From the NCBI GenBank assembly GCA_007695285.1, contig REEC01000125.1, positions 186,001 through 250,000 of the forward strand: a DNA stretch of 64,000 nt. Reading direction: 5' to 3'. A program made the position numbers and the translations under genes. This document shows positions 1-8,765 of this stretch, in pieces; position 1 is the first letter of the stretch; each line of letters starts with the position of its first letter. This DNA comes from Spirochaetaceae bacterium. Lineage in GTDB: Bacteria > Spirochaetota > Spirochaetia > DSM-27196 > PXBQ01. The notes beneath the pieces were generated by a model that had not been told where the DNA came from, searched no databases, and was given only the letters and a program-made list of their open reading frames with translations.

Positions 1-1072
1 CGGAAAGATCGAGACCCCGGTCTTCATGCCGGTCGGCACACAATCGAGCGTGAAGGGGCTACTACACCGCGATGTCTCGGATATTGGGTTCTCGCTTATC
101 CTCTCGAACACGTACCACCTTTTTTTGCGACCCGGCATCGAGGTCATTCAGCGGTGCGGAGGACTCCATCGCTTTTGCGCGTGGGACGGCAACATACTGA
201 CCGACTCCGGGGGGTACCAGGTTTTCTCGCTCGCGGCGTTCCGAAAGATATCCGACGACGGAGTCACGTTTCGTTCGCATATCGACGGTCAAACGTTTCA
301 TCTGACACCCGAGACCGTCTTTGCGATCCAGCGTGATCTCGGAAGCGATGTTCAGATGGCGCTCGACGTCTGTACGGCGCCGGACGTTTCGCGAAAAGAG
401 GCCGAGAGCGCATGCCGAATCACAACTGCGTGGGCAAGACGCGCCGCGGCATCGTGGCGAGCCGATCGCGAGTCCGGAACGAGCTCGTATCGCGGCGCTT
501 TGTTCGGAATAGTGCAGGGGAATTTTTACGAAGACCTGCGAACACGCAGCGCCGAGGATATCTGCGAGCTCGATCTGCCGGGTATCGCGATCGGCGGACT
601 TTCGGTCGGAGAAAGTCCCGAGCAGTTCGAACATTTCTTGAAATTTACCACCCAGAAACTCCCGAGTCATACGCCACGGTACGTGATGGGCATCGGCACG
701 CCCGACTACATCTTTGCCGCGGTCGAAGCCGGAATCGACATGTTCGATTGTGTTTTTCCGACGCGTACGGCTAGAACCGGTGCGGCAATGGTCCCCGACG
801 GGCGACTTGTCTTGACACACGCGAAACACACCGACTCGACTATTCCGATCGAAGACGGATGTCCGTGTATCGCGTGCCGCAGTTACTCGCGCGCGTACAT
901 TCGACATCTGCTCAAGGCTGACGAGATGCTCGGCCCGATCCTCTTGACGTTCCATAATCTCACGTTTATGGCTCGACTACTCGAGTCGATCCGCGCGAGC
1001 ATCCGAGCCGGGCGGTTCTTGTTGTTCAAGCGGGAATTCCTTCATCGGTACTTGACCGGACACCGAAGATAG
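1..1072 (+). CDS. tgt: Queuine/preQ1 tRNA-ribosyltransferase, 5' end cut by window
   Basis: Cytoplasmic enzyme that swaps the wobble guanine of GUN-anticodon tRNAs for the queuosine precursor. The frame is already open at base 2 (residues GKIETPVFMPVG), so the real start lies before the window and the ATG at 26 is internal. Landmarks are TDSGGYQVFSL with the active-site Asp, GIVQG, GGLSVGE, the nucleophile stretch DMFDCVFPTR, and a CxCxxC then His zinc site near the C-terminus. The base-recognition motif usually written FDEC reads LDVC (codon 368-370 is Val). murJ follows 81 bases later on the same strand, probably in one operon. Confidence 0.95.
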   Translation, partial: GKIETPVFMPVGTQSSVKGLLHRDVSDIGFSLILSNTYHLFLRPGIEVIQRCGGLHRFCAWDGNILTDSGGYQVFSLAAFRKISDDGVTFRSHIDGQTFHLTPETVFAIQRDLGSDVQMALDVCTAPDVSRKEAESACRITTAWARRAAASWRADRESGTSSYRGALFGIVQGNFYEDLRTRSAEDICELDLPGIAIGGLSVGESPEQFEHFLKFTTQKLPSHTPRYVMGIGTPDYIFAAVEAGIDMFDCVFPTRTARTGAAMVPDGRLVLTHAKHTDSTIPIEDGCPCIACRSYSRAYIRHLLKADEMLGPILLTFHNLTFMARLLESIRASIRAGRFLLFKREFLHRYLTGHRR

Positions 1073-1153
1073 AATCAGGAGATCACGATCGATACACAAC
1101 GCCCCGACCAAGACGCCGAGCGGGCTCCCGACGAGCACGACGACGATACCGCC

Positions 1154-2716
1154 TTGCGTCGAAGTACCGTTTCAACCTTCATAGTGATGGGGTCCACAGC
1201 CGCGTCGCGTCTGCTCGGATTTGTCCGGATAGCGGTAGTTTCGGCTGTTTTTGGAGGGTCGGGCGAGGCGGATGTTTTAAACCTTGTATTCAATATCCCG
1301 AACAACCTTCGTAAATTGATGGCCGAAGGCGCGCTCTCGTCGGCGTTTATCCCGGTTTTGTCCGGCGCGATCGTAACGGACGCGAGCGGAGACAGTTCAC
1401 GACGCATCGTACGCGCAATACTCGGTTTTCAGTTCGTGGTGCTCGTACCGTTCTTGCTGGTGTCGGTTTTCTTTGCGCAGCCGATCGTCGACATTGTCTT
1501 GAATTTCCCCGATCCCGACAAACAAGCGATGGCGGGTGAGCTGTATCGTTGGCTGATCCACTACCTCTTGCTGATAAGCGTAAGCGCGGTGTTGATGGGA
1601 ACCGCGAATGCACACGGGAAGTTCCTGATCCCTGCCGTGACACCGATTCTTTTCTCCGTCGCTGTCGTCGCGTCGATCACGATCCTATACCGTCGGCTCG
1701 GGATTTATTCGATGGCGGTCGGTGTTCTCGTCGGTGGAATGGCGCAAGTCCTCTTTCAGGTCCCTGAGTTTCGGACCCTCGGGTATGGTTTCCGCCTGAG
1801 TCTACGATTCAATAATCCGGAGTTCAGGACCGTCATGCGCCGATGGCTACCCGTGGTCGCTACGTCGCTCGTGTACATCGTGAATCAACAAGTAGCTCTC
1901 AACTTCGCGAGCGGCCTCGAGGACGGCAGTGGATCGGCCGTGACGAACGCGTTGACCTTTTGGCAACTTCCGTTCGGGATTTTCTCCGCGTCGATCACAA
2001 CGGTGTTGTTTCCGCGGATGAGCCGTCAGTTCGCGGTCAAGGATCTCGACGGTGCGCGCGAATCGGTCAGATACGGGTTTCGGTACCTGATCGCGCTACT
2101 CGTCCCGTCAGGAGCTCTCATGGCGCTTCTCAGCCATGAAATCGTCGCGGTCGCGTTGCAACGCGGAGAGTTCACGGTTGCCAACACCGCGATGACCGGA
2201 CCGGTCCTGATCGCATACTCGGCGGGTCTGCTGAGCGCGGGCGCGTTCGCGTTCTTTCAACGTTTTTTCTACTCACAAGGGAATTTCCGCGTCCCGTTGA
2301 TCGCGGCGTGCCTCGCGTTTGTTGTGGATATCTCGTTCGCGTTATGGTTGAAAGAGACCAGGTTGCGTGTCGTCGGTATCGCCGCGGCGAACTCGATTTC
2401 ATTTACGGTTGGGCTAGTGTACCTGTACTCGACGGCGTCACGGAGCATCGGAAAGATCGGGCTCGTAGAAATTCTTCCGACCATCGGCAAGGTCATTCTT
2501 TCGCTTGCGCCGACGGTGACCTGGATTCTCGCGTTTCGAGCTTTGACGGGGGAGTGGTGGCGAGCGGGAAGTACATCAGGAAATTTCGCCCGTCTGTGCG
2601 TTGTGGGCCTCGGCGCGATTGGAATACTCGCCTCGATGTATTACCTTCTGAGGATGGATATTGTCGACGTGATCCGACGGAAAAAGTCAGGGAAAGATAC
2701 AGGGAGAGATAAATGA
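1154..2716 (+). CDS. murJ: Lipid II flippase MurJ (MviN family)
   Basis: Polytopic inner-membrane protein of 520 residues that flips lipid II for peptidoglycan synthesis. The N-terminal string SRLLGFVRIAVVSAVFG is the family signature, and about 14 hydrophobic segments follow, with the usual basic C-terminus. The only conventional start is TTG at 1154, with no convincing Shine-Dalgarno before it. A GGAG at 1078-1081 sits just after the tgt stop, and the frame stays open from there, so an upstream non-standard start cannot be excluded. The stop overlaps the next start as ATGA, which suggests translational coupling. Confidence 0.93.
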   Translation: MRRSTVSTFIVMGSTAASRLLGFVRIAVVSAVFGGSGEADVLNLVFNIPNNLRKLMAEGALSSAFIPVLSGAIVTDASGDSSRRIVRAILGFQFVVLVPFLLVSVFFAQPIVDIVLNFPDPDKQAMAGELYRWLIHYLLLISVSAVLMGTANAHGKFLIPAVTPILFSVAVVASITILYRRLGIYSMAVGVLVGGMAQVLFQVPEFRTLGYGFRLSLRFNNPEFRTVMRRWLPVVATSLVYIVNQQVALNFASGLEDGSGSAVTNALTFWQLPFGIFSASITTVLFPRMSRQFAVKDLDGARESVRYGFRYLIALLVPSGALMALLSHEIVAVALQRGEFTVANTAMTGPVLIAYSAGLLSAGAFAFFQRFFYSQGNFRVPLIAACLAFVVDISFALWLKETRLRVVGIAAANSISFTVGLVYLYSTASRSIGKIGLVEILPTIGKVILSLAPTVTWILAFRALTGEWWRAGSTSGNFARLCVVGLGAIGILASMYYLLRMDIVDVIRRKKSGKDTGRDK

Positions 2717-4107
2717 TCTCGCGAATTCCGTACCTCTTGCGGCGTCTCACGCCGTCGATAATAATGATGCTTCTGATTCTGTCGGCGGGACCGCTTCGCG
2801 CTGATGAGGACGGTGAGTCCGCCGTCGACGAACCGCTGGTATCGGCGCGCAATGAGTGGAGGGACATGCTTCGGTTCGGAATCGACTCCGAAGTGATCGA
2901 GCTGCTTCCGACGTTGACCGAAAACCGGGAGGTTCTGCTCGAGCCCGAGGTTCTGCGTGTCTTCGCGCGAAGCATAAATCCTCGATTGCGCCGAGCCGCG
3001 CTCAGATATTTCACCGATCTCGAGTTGACCGGGGCGATCGACGCGGTCGTCGAGCTGTTGAGCGATATCCAAGACATCGCCGACGATCTCGTTCTTGACG
3101 CGATTCTCTACCTTTCGACCGTTGAAACCGACGATCGCGACGATGTCGCTGTCCTGTTCCACGAGCTCGCCCGGTCCCGTCGCGCGACCGTTGCCGGAGC
3201 CGCCGTTCGTGCTATTGGGAAAACCGGCGACGAGCGCGATGTCGATGTCTTGCTCGACCTATTCGACGAGCGAACTACGCCGATCGCGGTCCGGCAGAGC
3301 CTCGTGCTCGCGTTAGGCGAACTCCGTACACCACGCGCGGTCGACCGGTTGATCTCAGTTTTAGGGCGGCTCGACGACGACCCGACTTTGCGTAACTACG
3401 CCGCCGACGCGTTGGGAAAGATCGGCGATGACCGAGCAGTCGACGCGCTCCGAGTGTCGCTCGGCTCTACCGACGCGCTTCACCGCGCCTACGCCGTTAA
3501 CGCGCTCGGGTATTTCGACTCCCCGGAAGTACCGGACATGCTCGAAGAAGCACTGCGCGACTCGTTTTGGCGCGTCCGTGTCGCGGCACTTGATGCTGCC
3601 GGCCGGCGCAAGGAAGCCGATCTGCTCCCGGCGGTGATCTACCGTGCGCGCCGAGATCCCGAAACCCGCGTCCGGCTCGACGCAATAACGGCTATTGCGG
3701 GTATAGCGACGCCGGATGCATGGGAGTTTCTCCGGTCGCAATTCGTCGATGAACGAGTAGCTCCGGACATACGTCGCGCGATCCTCCATCAACTCGTCGA
3801 GCACAATGCTGTCGAGTCGCTACCGACGATTCGCGAAGTCGTTCAAAAGGAATGGGCATCGGAACGCCCGACTATGCTCGAGTACACAACGCGCGTTCTG
3901 TCGACCGCGAAGCTTCCCGAAGCATCGGACATCTTTGTTCGGCTACTCGATCACCCCAATTTCGTGCTCCGCATTTATGGAGTTCGTGGTATCGCTCTGA
4001 ACGGGCTCGAGCAGTATAAAGACCGCATCAGCGAAATCAGCGAGAATGAAACAGAACACGCCTCGGTCCGGCGCAACGCGGCGGCGGAACTCGAACGAAT
4101 GCGGTAA
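2713..4107 (+). CDS. Exported HEAT-repeat protein
   Basis: A 464-residue protein with an N-terminal signal sequence (basic start, hydrophobic core about residues 10-25, then PLRADEDGES) followed by tandem alpha-helical HEAT or PBS-lyase-like repeats to the end. Repeats are visible as recurring strings such as RNYAADALGKIGDDRAVDAL and HRAYAVNALGYFDSPEVPDM. Such repeats bind other proteins; no catalytic motif is seen. The start overlaps the murJ stop by four bases, so it is probably made together with MurJ and may act in the periplasm in envelope assembly, which is an inference from context only. Confidence 0.85.
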   Translation: MISRIPYLLRRLTPSIIMMLLILSAGPLRADEDGESAVDEPLVSARNEWRDMLRFGIDSEVIELLPTLTENREVLLEPEVLRVFARSINPRLRRAALRYFTDLELTGAIDAVVELLSDIQDIADDLVLDAILYLSTVETDDRDDVAVLFHELARSRRATVAGAAVRAIGKTGDERDVDVLLDLFDERTTPIAVRQSLVLALGELRTPRAVDRLISVLGRLDDDPTLRNYAADALGKIGDDRAVDALRVSLGSTDALHRAYAVNALGYFDSPEVPDMLEEALRDSFWRVRVAALDAAGRRKEADLLPAVIYRARRDPETRVRLDAITAIAGIATPDAWEFLRSQFVDERVAPDIRRAILHQLVEHNAVESLPTIREVVQKEWASERPTMLEYTTRVLSTAKLPEASDIFVRLLDHPNFVLRIYGVRGIALNGLEQYKDRISEISENETEHASVRRNAAAELERMR

Positions 4108-4170
4108 GACCGTTTGCGCAGGCGACAGGGGAGACCTCCGGTGTCGAAACACAGAACACCGTCAAAATAG

Positions 4171-6867
4171 TCAGAAAGTAGCCGAATCAATTTTCTCGAC
4201 GGTGTAGTTGTATCGGCGCTCGTTAATCACAAACGAAACATCCTCGCCCTCGGGTTTGTTGTACAGCTCCGCCCCTAACGGGGATAGGTACGAAATAATC
4301 GAATTATCGGGATCGGACTCCCATGGTCCTAAGATCGTGAACTCCTCGGTCTTTCCCGTATCGTTGTTCTTGAGCGAAATCACCGTTCCAAACGTAATGC
4401 GCGACGAGTCAACGTCCGCCTTTTTCACGACTTGTACACGATCAAGCTCTTCCTTGAGTCGAGCGACCGTCGAGTTCAACATATCCTGACGTTCTTTCGC
4501 CGCCTTATACTCCGCGTTCTCGCGAAGGTCTCCGTGCTGCAGCGCCTCGCTGATTTCCTTCGAGTTCGCAGGCACCTCGACTTCGTGAATGTGCTGGAGC
4601 TGTTTCTGCTTGTCCTCGTAACTCTTCGGAGTCGCCATGAAGCCACGGTTCACGACCTCAGTCTGTTTTTCGCCGTAGAACTTGAAATCGGGGAAGCGGT
4701 CAAGAACCTTGTGTTTGAGTTCGATCAAAAGCGAAGGGTCGAGTTCTCGCACGTCGTTCACGAGTGTGTAGATCCGGTTGATCGAGTCACGATCGGCGTC
4801 CGAGAGAAACTCCATGAGGTGGCCGTCTTTGAAGAGGTACGTGTGACACTGCCGGTTGAGCTTGCGGTTGAAACTCGCGTCCTTCTTGTTCTCGATATCT
4901 CGGTACGTCAAGTCGAGCAAGTGAACCATACAGATCAGAATCTTCTCCTGATCGATCGGCAGCTCCTTGAACCACTCGTCGTCAGCCGAGCAGTTTCGGA
5001 TGAGCCAGACGAACGGCTCACGCGTTTCTCGGTACGTCGAGTACGCCGCGTCGAAAATCGCCTTGAGCTGCTCCGTCTTGTCGGCTTTCTCGAGTTCGTG
5101 AATAACCTCCCGCGAAAGAAAGAACGGGAATAGACGCACGAATACGTTGGGCCAACTCTTGATGTTTCGCCGGACCTCGGCGATAAACTCTTTCTTCAGC
5201 TCGGGAAGCGCGATGCGAGAGAACACACCTTCAAGGTCGTCAATGCGCTCGAAATACGACCGGAAGTCGAGATCGACTCCAGGGCTCAGGAAAGGAAACC
5301 GCGCGGCAACATTTCGCAACACGAGCACGCTGCTCACACCGTACTCGTCGATTTCGCCCTCGGCCCGAAGGTGAGTCACAAAGAAGTCGACCATCTCGCG
5401 AAAAAGATCGGAGTCTTGGCTTTCATCGGCCTCGAGTTGGTCGATGAACTCGTGAAGCGTCGTGACTTTCCCGAAGAACGATTTCTCGGCTTTGAACTTG
5501 TTGAACGTCTTTTCCGCGTACGAGATCGGCTGGTCGCGTACGACAAAACTATCGAGTTTATTCGGGAGATTTCCAAACGCACTGTCGGTCTTCAGGATAG
5601 CGCGTGCTTTCGTGCTCCACGACGACCATTCGGACGGCGAGAGAACAGCAGGCACGAGTTCCGCTTTGATTCGTTTGATATCCGCCGCGTTGTCGAAACT
5701 TCGAATGACCGTTTCGAGAGCCCACGCAATGTCTTTTTTCACCTTGGCGTGTAGCTTCTCCTTCTTCCAGGTGCTGCGGAGAACCCAGATGTGATTCTTT
5801 GAGAGGATATCGAGCGCGCTCACAGCCATTTTCAGCGACATCGAGTGCCCCCGTTTGCGCGCAAAGTCGATTTCGACCTTGTCGTCCTTGACCGATTTGA
5901 TCCGGCCGACACCCCATGTCCGGTGGAACACGAAATTGCCCGCGTCGAACGCGATATGTTTTTCGAAATCCGCTATGGCATCGTGAACGTTTCTCCAGCT
6001 CTGCGTCAGGTTAGACACTCGGATGTACTCATCGAGATGGCTGTGACCAGCGAATTTTCCCTGGAAGCATTCGACAATTTCCTTTCGTGCCCACGGATTC
6101 TTTGAGTCGTACCGTAGTATTCGTTTGAGTATCTCGATTGCAGAGTCCCAATCGGATACAGCTTTGTAGTGCGGGTACAACTCCTCAAGGAGTTGCACGG
6201 CTCGTTCGTCGGAGATCGTTTTTGCAATTTTCCCTTCCGCGTGGTGAAAAAACTCGGTTTCATTCGGAGCGATCTGGATGAGCTTATGCCACAACTCCTT
6301 GACCGCGTTGAACGCCTTCTTGTTGATATATCGGTGCAACGCTTTTTTGTAGTACTCTACACTCTCTTCGAGTTGTCCTTCCTTCTCTTTGTTCTCAGCG
6401 AGCAGTCGCACAATATCGGACTCTTCGAAGTCAACCCGAATAAGCCGTTCCCAGACCGCGTGCATCTTCTCGGGTTCGTTTTCGTTGTCGTAACAATCCG
6501 CGAGCGTACGCAGGGCGTACGTGTTTTCGCCAAACTCAAGGATACGTTCGCACAGATACTCGACGATATTCCATTTGTGATTGTCGACGAAAATATTCAC
6601 AACCGTGATCAGGTTCGTGTCGTCGATCGTCTGGCGTCGGATGTTCAGAATTCCTGACACGTACAACGCGACGATGCTGTTCTTGGTATGCTGGAGGTGT
6701 TCGTCGCACACCTCGAGTGCGTCGTGTTCTAACTCGCCGTCGATGATCTGCTGCAGTAAATCATCCAGTTCTTTGAAATTCGCAACCGTGTAGTTGTTCA
6801 ACGTCGCACGGGTCCACTTCTCTTTGTTGAGCAGTTCGTTCAGCTGCGCGATTACCTTTTCTGCCAT
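4171..6867 (-). CDS. greA: Spirochaete-type GreA: helical-repeat protein fused to transcript cleavage factor
   Basis: An 898-residue protein whose last ~155 residues are a GreA/GreB factor, which rescues backtracked RNA polymerase by stimulating transcript cleavage. The coiled-coil tip motif GDLRENAEYKAAKE carries the acidic D and E that coordinate the catalytic metal, and the C-terminal FKBP-like domain ends with LSPLGAELYN. The first ~740 residues are helical and TPR-like, with an NFVFHRTWGVGRIKSV stretch. This architecture is known in Treponema and Borrelia. ATG at 6867 is chosen over the GTG at 6873 because GGAG lies seven bases before it. A TPR gene lies 19 bases upstream. Confidence 0.93.
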   Translation of the reverse strand: MAEKVIAQLNELLNKEKWTRATLNNYTVANFKELDDLLQQIIDGELEHDALEVCDEHLQHTKNSIVALYVSGILNIRRQTIDDTNLITVVNIFVDNHKWNIVEYLCERILEFGENTYALRTLADCYDNENEPEKMHAVWERLIRVDFEESDIVRLLAENKEKEGQLEESVEYYKKALHRYINKKAFNAVKELWHKLIQIAPNETEFFHHAEGKIAKTISDERAVQLLEELYPHYKAVSDWDSAIEILKRILRYDSKNPWARKEIVECFQGKFAGHSHLDEYIRVSNLTQSWRNVHDAIADFEKHIAFDAGNFVFHRTWGVGRIKSVKDDKVEIDFARKRGHSMSLKMAVSALDILSKNHIWVLRSTWKKEKLHAKVKKDIAWALETVIRSFDNAADIKRIKAELVPAVLSPSEWSSWSTKARAILKTDSAFGNLPNKLDSFVVRDQPISYAEKTFNKFKAEKSFFGKVTTLHEFIDQLEADESQDSDLFREMVDFFVTHLRAEGEIDEYGVSSVLVLRNVAARFPFLSPGVDLDFRSYFERIDDLEGVFSRIALPELKKEFIAEVRRNIKSWPNVFVRLFPFFLSREVIHELEKADKTEQLKAIFDAAYSTYRETREPFVWLIRNCSADDEWFKELPIDQEKILICMVHLLDLTYRDIENKKDASFNRKLNRQCHTYLFKDGHLMEFLSDADRDSINRIYTLVNDVRELDPSLLIELKHKVLDRFPDFKFYGEKQTEVVNRGFMATPKSYEDKQKQLQHIHEVEVPANSKEISEALQHGDLRENAEYKAAKERQDMLNSTVARLKEELDRVQVVKKADVDSSRITFGTVISLKNNDTGKTEEFTILGPWESDPDNSIISYLSPLGAELYNKPEGEDVSFVINERRYNYTVEKIDSATF

Positions 6868-6886
6868 AGCCACACTCCTGATTCCT

Positions 6887-7840
6887 TCAGTTCACGTACT
6901 TTCGATACACGGTCGGATTGACGGCCCGTAGCTTCAAAAGAACCTCATCGAGCTTACCGGTATCTTCATTTACCCCGACGTAGTGGTCGATCAGCCAGAA
7001 ATACCGGTTAATCAATCGCGCCTCAATAGCTTGGTCCGTGTTGCCCGAATCGCCGTACTCCCGCTCCAACTGGTAAATAGCCTGTTTGAGTTTACCAAGC
7101 TCGATAGACCGAAGCTCGCGTTTGACGGTGAACACACCGTACAGAACGCCGTACACCGGTATCCATTCCTTCAGAAGCGGTCCGGTGTGCCCTTGTTCCG
7201 CGACCGCTTCGGCCAGACGCTCAAGCATTTTGGACTCTAGGCTTGTCAAGTCGACCTTCTGAGGATCGAGAAAAAACGCCTCCCGGAAGAATGCCTTCGA
7301 CTTCTGCGTTTCGTTGACCATCTCGTAACAATCCGCCAACTCGGAAAGAATCTGCGCGTCGTCTCGTCGCTCGCGCGCCGCGGATTCAAGATACCCGAGC
7401 GCCTTGTCGAATTCTCCCCGACCCTTGTAACACCGCCCGATCCGCAAAAGCAACTCCGGATCGTCCGGCTCTACGTCTTTCACGAGTTCGGAGAAGTGCG
7501 CTAACGCTTCACCAAAAACGTGTTGCCGTACCGCGTACAAACAATTATCAGCGAGGCGTCCGACTCGTCCGACGAACCCGACGAACAAACCCCACTGACT
7601 CAAGAGATACTCGCCTTTTTCGAAGGGATTGAGTATTCCGTCGAGACGCGCGATGCGGTCACGCCAGAAATTCACATACTTCAGCGCCGTGACAACTTCG
7701 ATATTATCAAAATCGACGGAAAGGGCGTCCTCTATGATCTTTCCTGCACCCGAGAGATCGTGTTCCTTGATCCGCGCGTACGCGTGCCGTAGGAGTTCTT
7801 CAACGTCGCTTGTTTCTGTCCGTGTTCCCTCCGAAGCCAT
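6887..7840 (-). CDS. TPR-repeat protein upstream of the GreA fusion
   Basis: A 317-residue soluble protein without signal peptide or membrane segment. TPR-like helices are clearest in the middle (about residues 125-200), for example LLRIGRCYKGRGEFDKALGYL and ILSELADCYEMVNETQKSKAFF. It starts at ATG 7840 behind AAAGGGG and ends 19 bases before the GreA fusion, so the two are very likely one transcript. The function is unknown; since both products are rich in helical repeats, a shared partner such as RNA polymerase is a reasonable but untested guess. Confidence 0.85.
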   Translation of the reverse strand: MASEGTRTETSDVEELLRHAYARIKEHDLSGAGKIIEDALSVDFDNIEVVTALKYVNFWRDRIARLDGILNPFEKGEYLLSQWGLFVGFVGRVGRLADNCLYAVRQHVFGEALAHFSELVKDVEPDDPELLLRIGRCYKGRGEFDKALGYLESAARERRDDAQILSELADCYEMVNETQKSKAFFREAFFLDPQKVDLTSLESKMLERLAEAVAEQGHTGPLLKEWIPVYGVLYGVFTVKRELRSIELGKLKQAIYQLEREYGDSGNTDQAIEARLINRYFWLIDHYVGVNEDTGKLDEVLLKLRAVNPTVYRKYVN

Positions 7841-7864
7841 ACCCCTTTCATTCTCGTTTTCATT

Positions 7865-7892
7865 ATTATATCATCGGGACCGGAATAGTCAA
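7865..7892 (-). promoter_or_regulatory. Sigma70-type promoter for the TPR-greA unit
   Basis: On the minus strand TTGACT (7887-7892) is followed after 16 bases by a perfect TATAAT (7865-7870). The expected start site near 7858 gives a short leader of about 18 bases that contains the AAAGGGG ribosome site of the TPR gene at 7840. Confidence 0.75.
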
Positions 7893-7956
7893 TGTGGGGT
7901 GCGGGTGGCGAGCTTTGAGAGACCCCAATGGTTCGATCGGCGGTGGTTCGGTTATG

Positions 7957-7985
7957 TTGTCGCGGATCGTCGTTGTCGGTATTAT
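7957..7985 (+). promoter_or_regulatory. Promoter placing rpe on a leaderless transcript
   Basis: TTGTCG (7957-7962) is followed after 17 bases by TATTAT (7980-7985), and the rpe ATG begins only six bases after the -10 box. Transcription would therefore start at or within a base or two of the ATG. No Shine-Dalgarno sequence is present. Confidence 0.65.
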
Positions 7986-7991
7986 GATGGA

Positions 7992-8660
7992 ATGTCACTC
8001 GGTCGGATAATAACAGCACCGTCGATTTTATCAGCGGATTTTTCGCGTATCGGCGAGGAGATCAAGAAAATCGAGATCGCCGGCGGCGACTGGATTCATC
8101 TAGACGTGATGGACGGCCATTTTGTTCCGAATCTCACCTTTGGGCCAAAAATGGTGCACGACATCCGGCGCCTGACGCGCCTTCCTCTCGACGTGCACCT
8201 GATGATCTCTGAGCCTGATTCTTTTATCCAGGATTTTGCCTCTGCGGGAGCCGACCATATTACGTTTCACCTCGAAGCAGCGGTACACGCGCACCGGACG
8301 GCTCATACGATTCGGTCGCTCGGCAAGAAAGTCGGGCTTTCGATCGTGCCTTCAACACCGGCCGAGGCACTTTCGGAGCTGCTTCCGGAACTCGACATCG
8401 TTATTGTGATGACGGTCGATCCCGGGTTCGGCGGTCAATCGCTCATCGAGCGATGCCTCGAAAAGGTTCGGAAACTCGATGCTTTGCGGAAGCAACACGG
8501 ATATCGGTATCTGATTGAGGTTGACGGCGGCGTGAATCGTGATACCGCGAACCGAGTGAAAGAAGCTGGAGCCGACGTACTCGTGAGTGGATCCGCGTTT
8601 TTTTCCGCGCGTTTCCCAGCCGATGAGATCCGTGCACTTCGAGGCGAGACGATCGTGTAG
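7992..8660 (+). CDS. rpe: Ribulose-phosphate 3-epimerase
   Basis: A 222-residue TIM-barrel enzyme that interconverts ribulose 5-phosphate and xylulose 5-phosphate in the pentose phosphate pathway. The family strings are all present: SILSADF at the start, HLDVMDGHFVPNLTFGP with the metal-binding His and Asp, DVHLMI, MTVDPGFGGQ, EVDGGVN with the catalytic Asp, and a VSGSAFF phosphate site. The frame is open far upstream, but the family N-terminus begins at ATG 7992, which matches the usual ~220-residue length and sits six bases after a -10 box. It stands between a divergent TPR/greA unit and an envelope-protein cluster. Confidence 0.95.
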   Translation: MSLGRIITAPSILSADFSRIGEEIKKIEIAGGDWIHLDVMDGHFVPNLTFGPKMVHDIRRLTRLPLDVHLMISEPDSFIQDFASAGADHITFHLEAAVHAHRTAHTIRSLGKKVGLSIVPSTPAEALSELLPELDIVIVMTVDPGFGGQSLIERCLEKVRKLDALRKQHGYRYLIEVDGGVNRDTANRVKEAGADVLVSGSAFFSARFPADEIRALRGETIV

Positions 8661-8703
8661 TTCGACCGTGCGGTCGTCGCTTACGGTTCCGTGAGGCCGG
8701 CTT

Positions 8704-8738
8704 GCGTTCCAGAATCGCGTTCAGTTTTTCTGGAACGC
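8704..8738 (+). repeat. Inverted repeat in the leader of the TPR gene
   Basis: A perfect 11-base inverted repeat (arms 8704-8714 and 8728-8738, GCGTTCCAGAA and its complement, 13-base loop) lies between rpe and the next start at 8766. No T-run follows, so it is not a classical terminator; a leader hairpin or mRNA-processing site is possible. Confidence 0.5.
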
Positions 8739-8765
8739 GTCGAGAATGAGAGAAGGGGAGTCCAG

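Noticed and set aside
62-955. Long open frame on the minus strand over tgt
   Set aside because: It is the antisense shadow of tgt, has no ribosome site and shows no recognisable domain.
4432-5133. 233-codon plus-strand frame inside the GreA fusion
   Set aside because: Antisense to a clearly coding region; Val/Leu/Arg-rich composition is the usual mirror of the real frame.
7629-7991. 123-codon N-terminal extension of rpe
   Set aside because: It overlaps the divergent TPR gene and its promoter; the family N-terminus begins at 7992.
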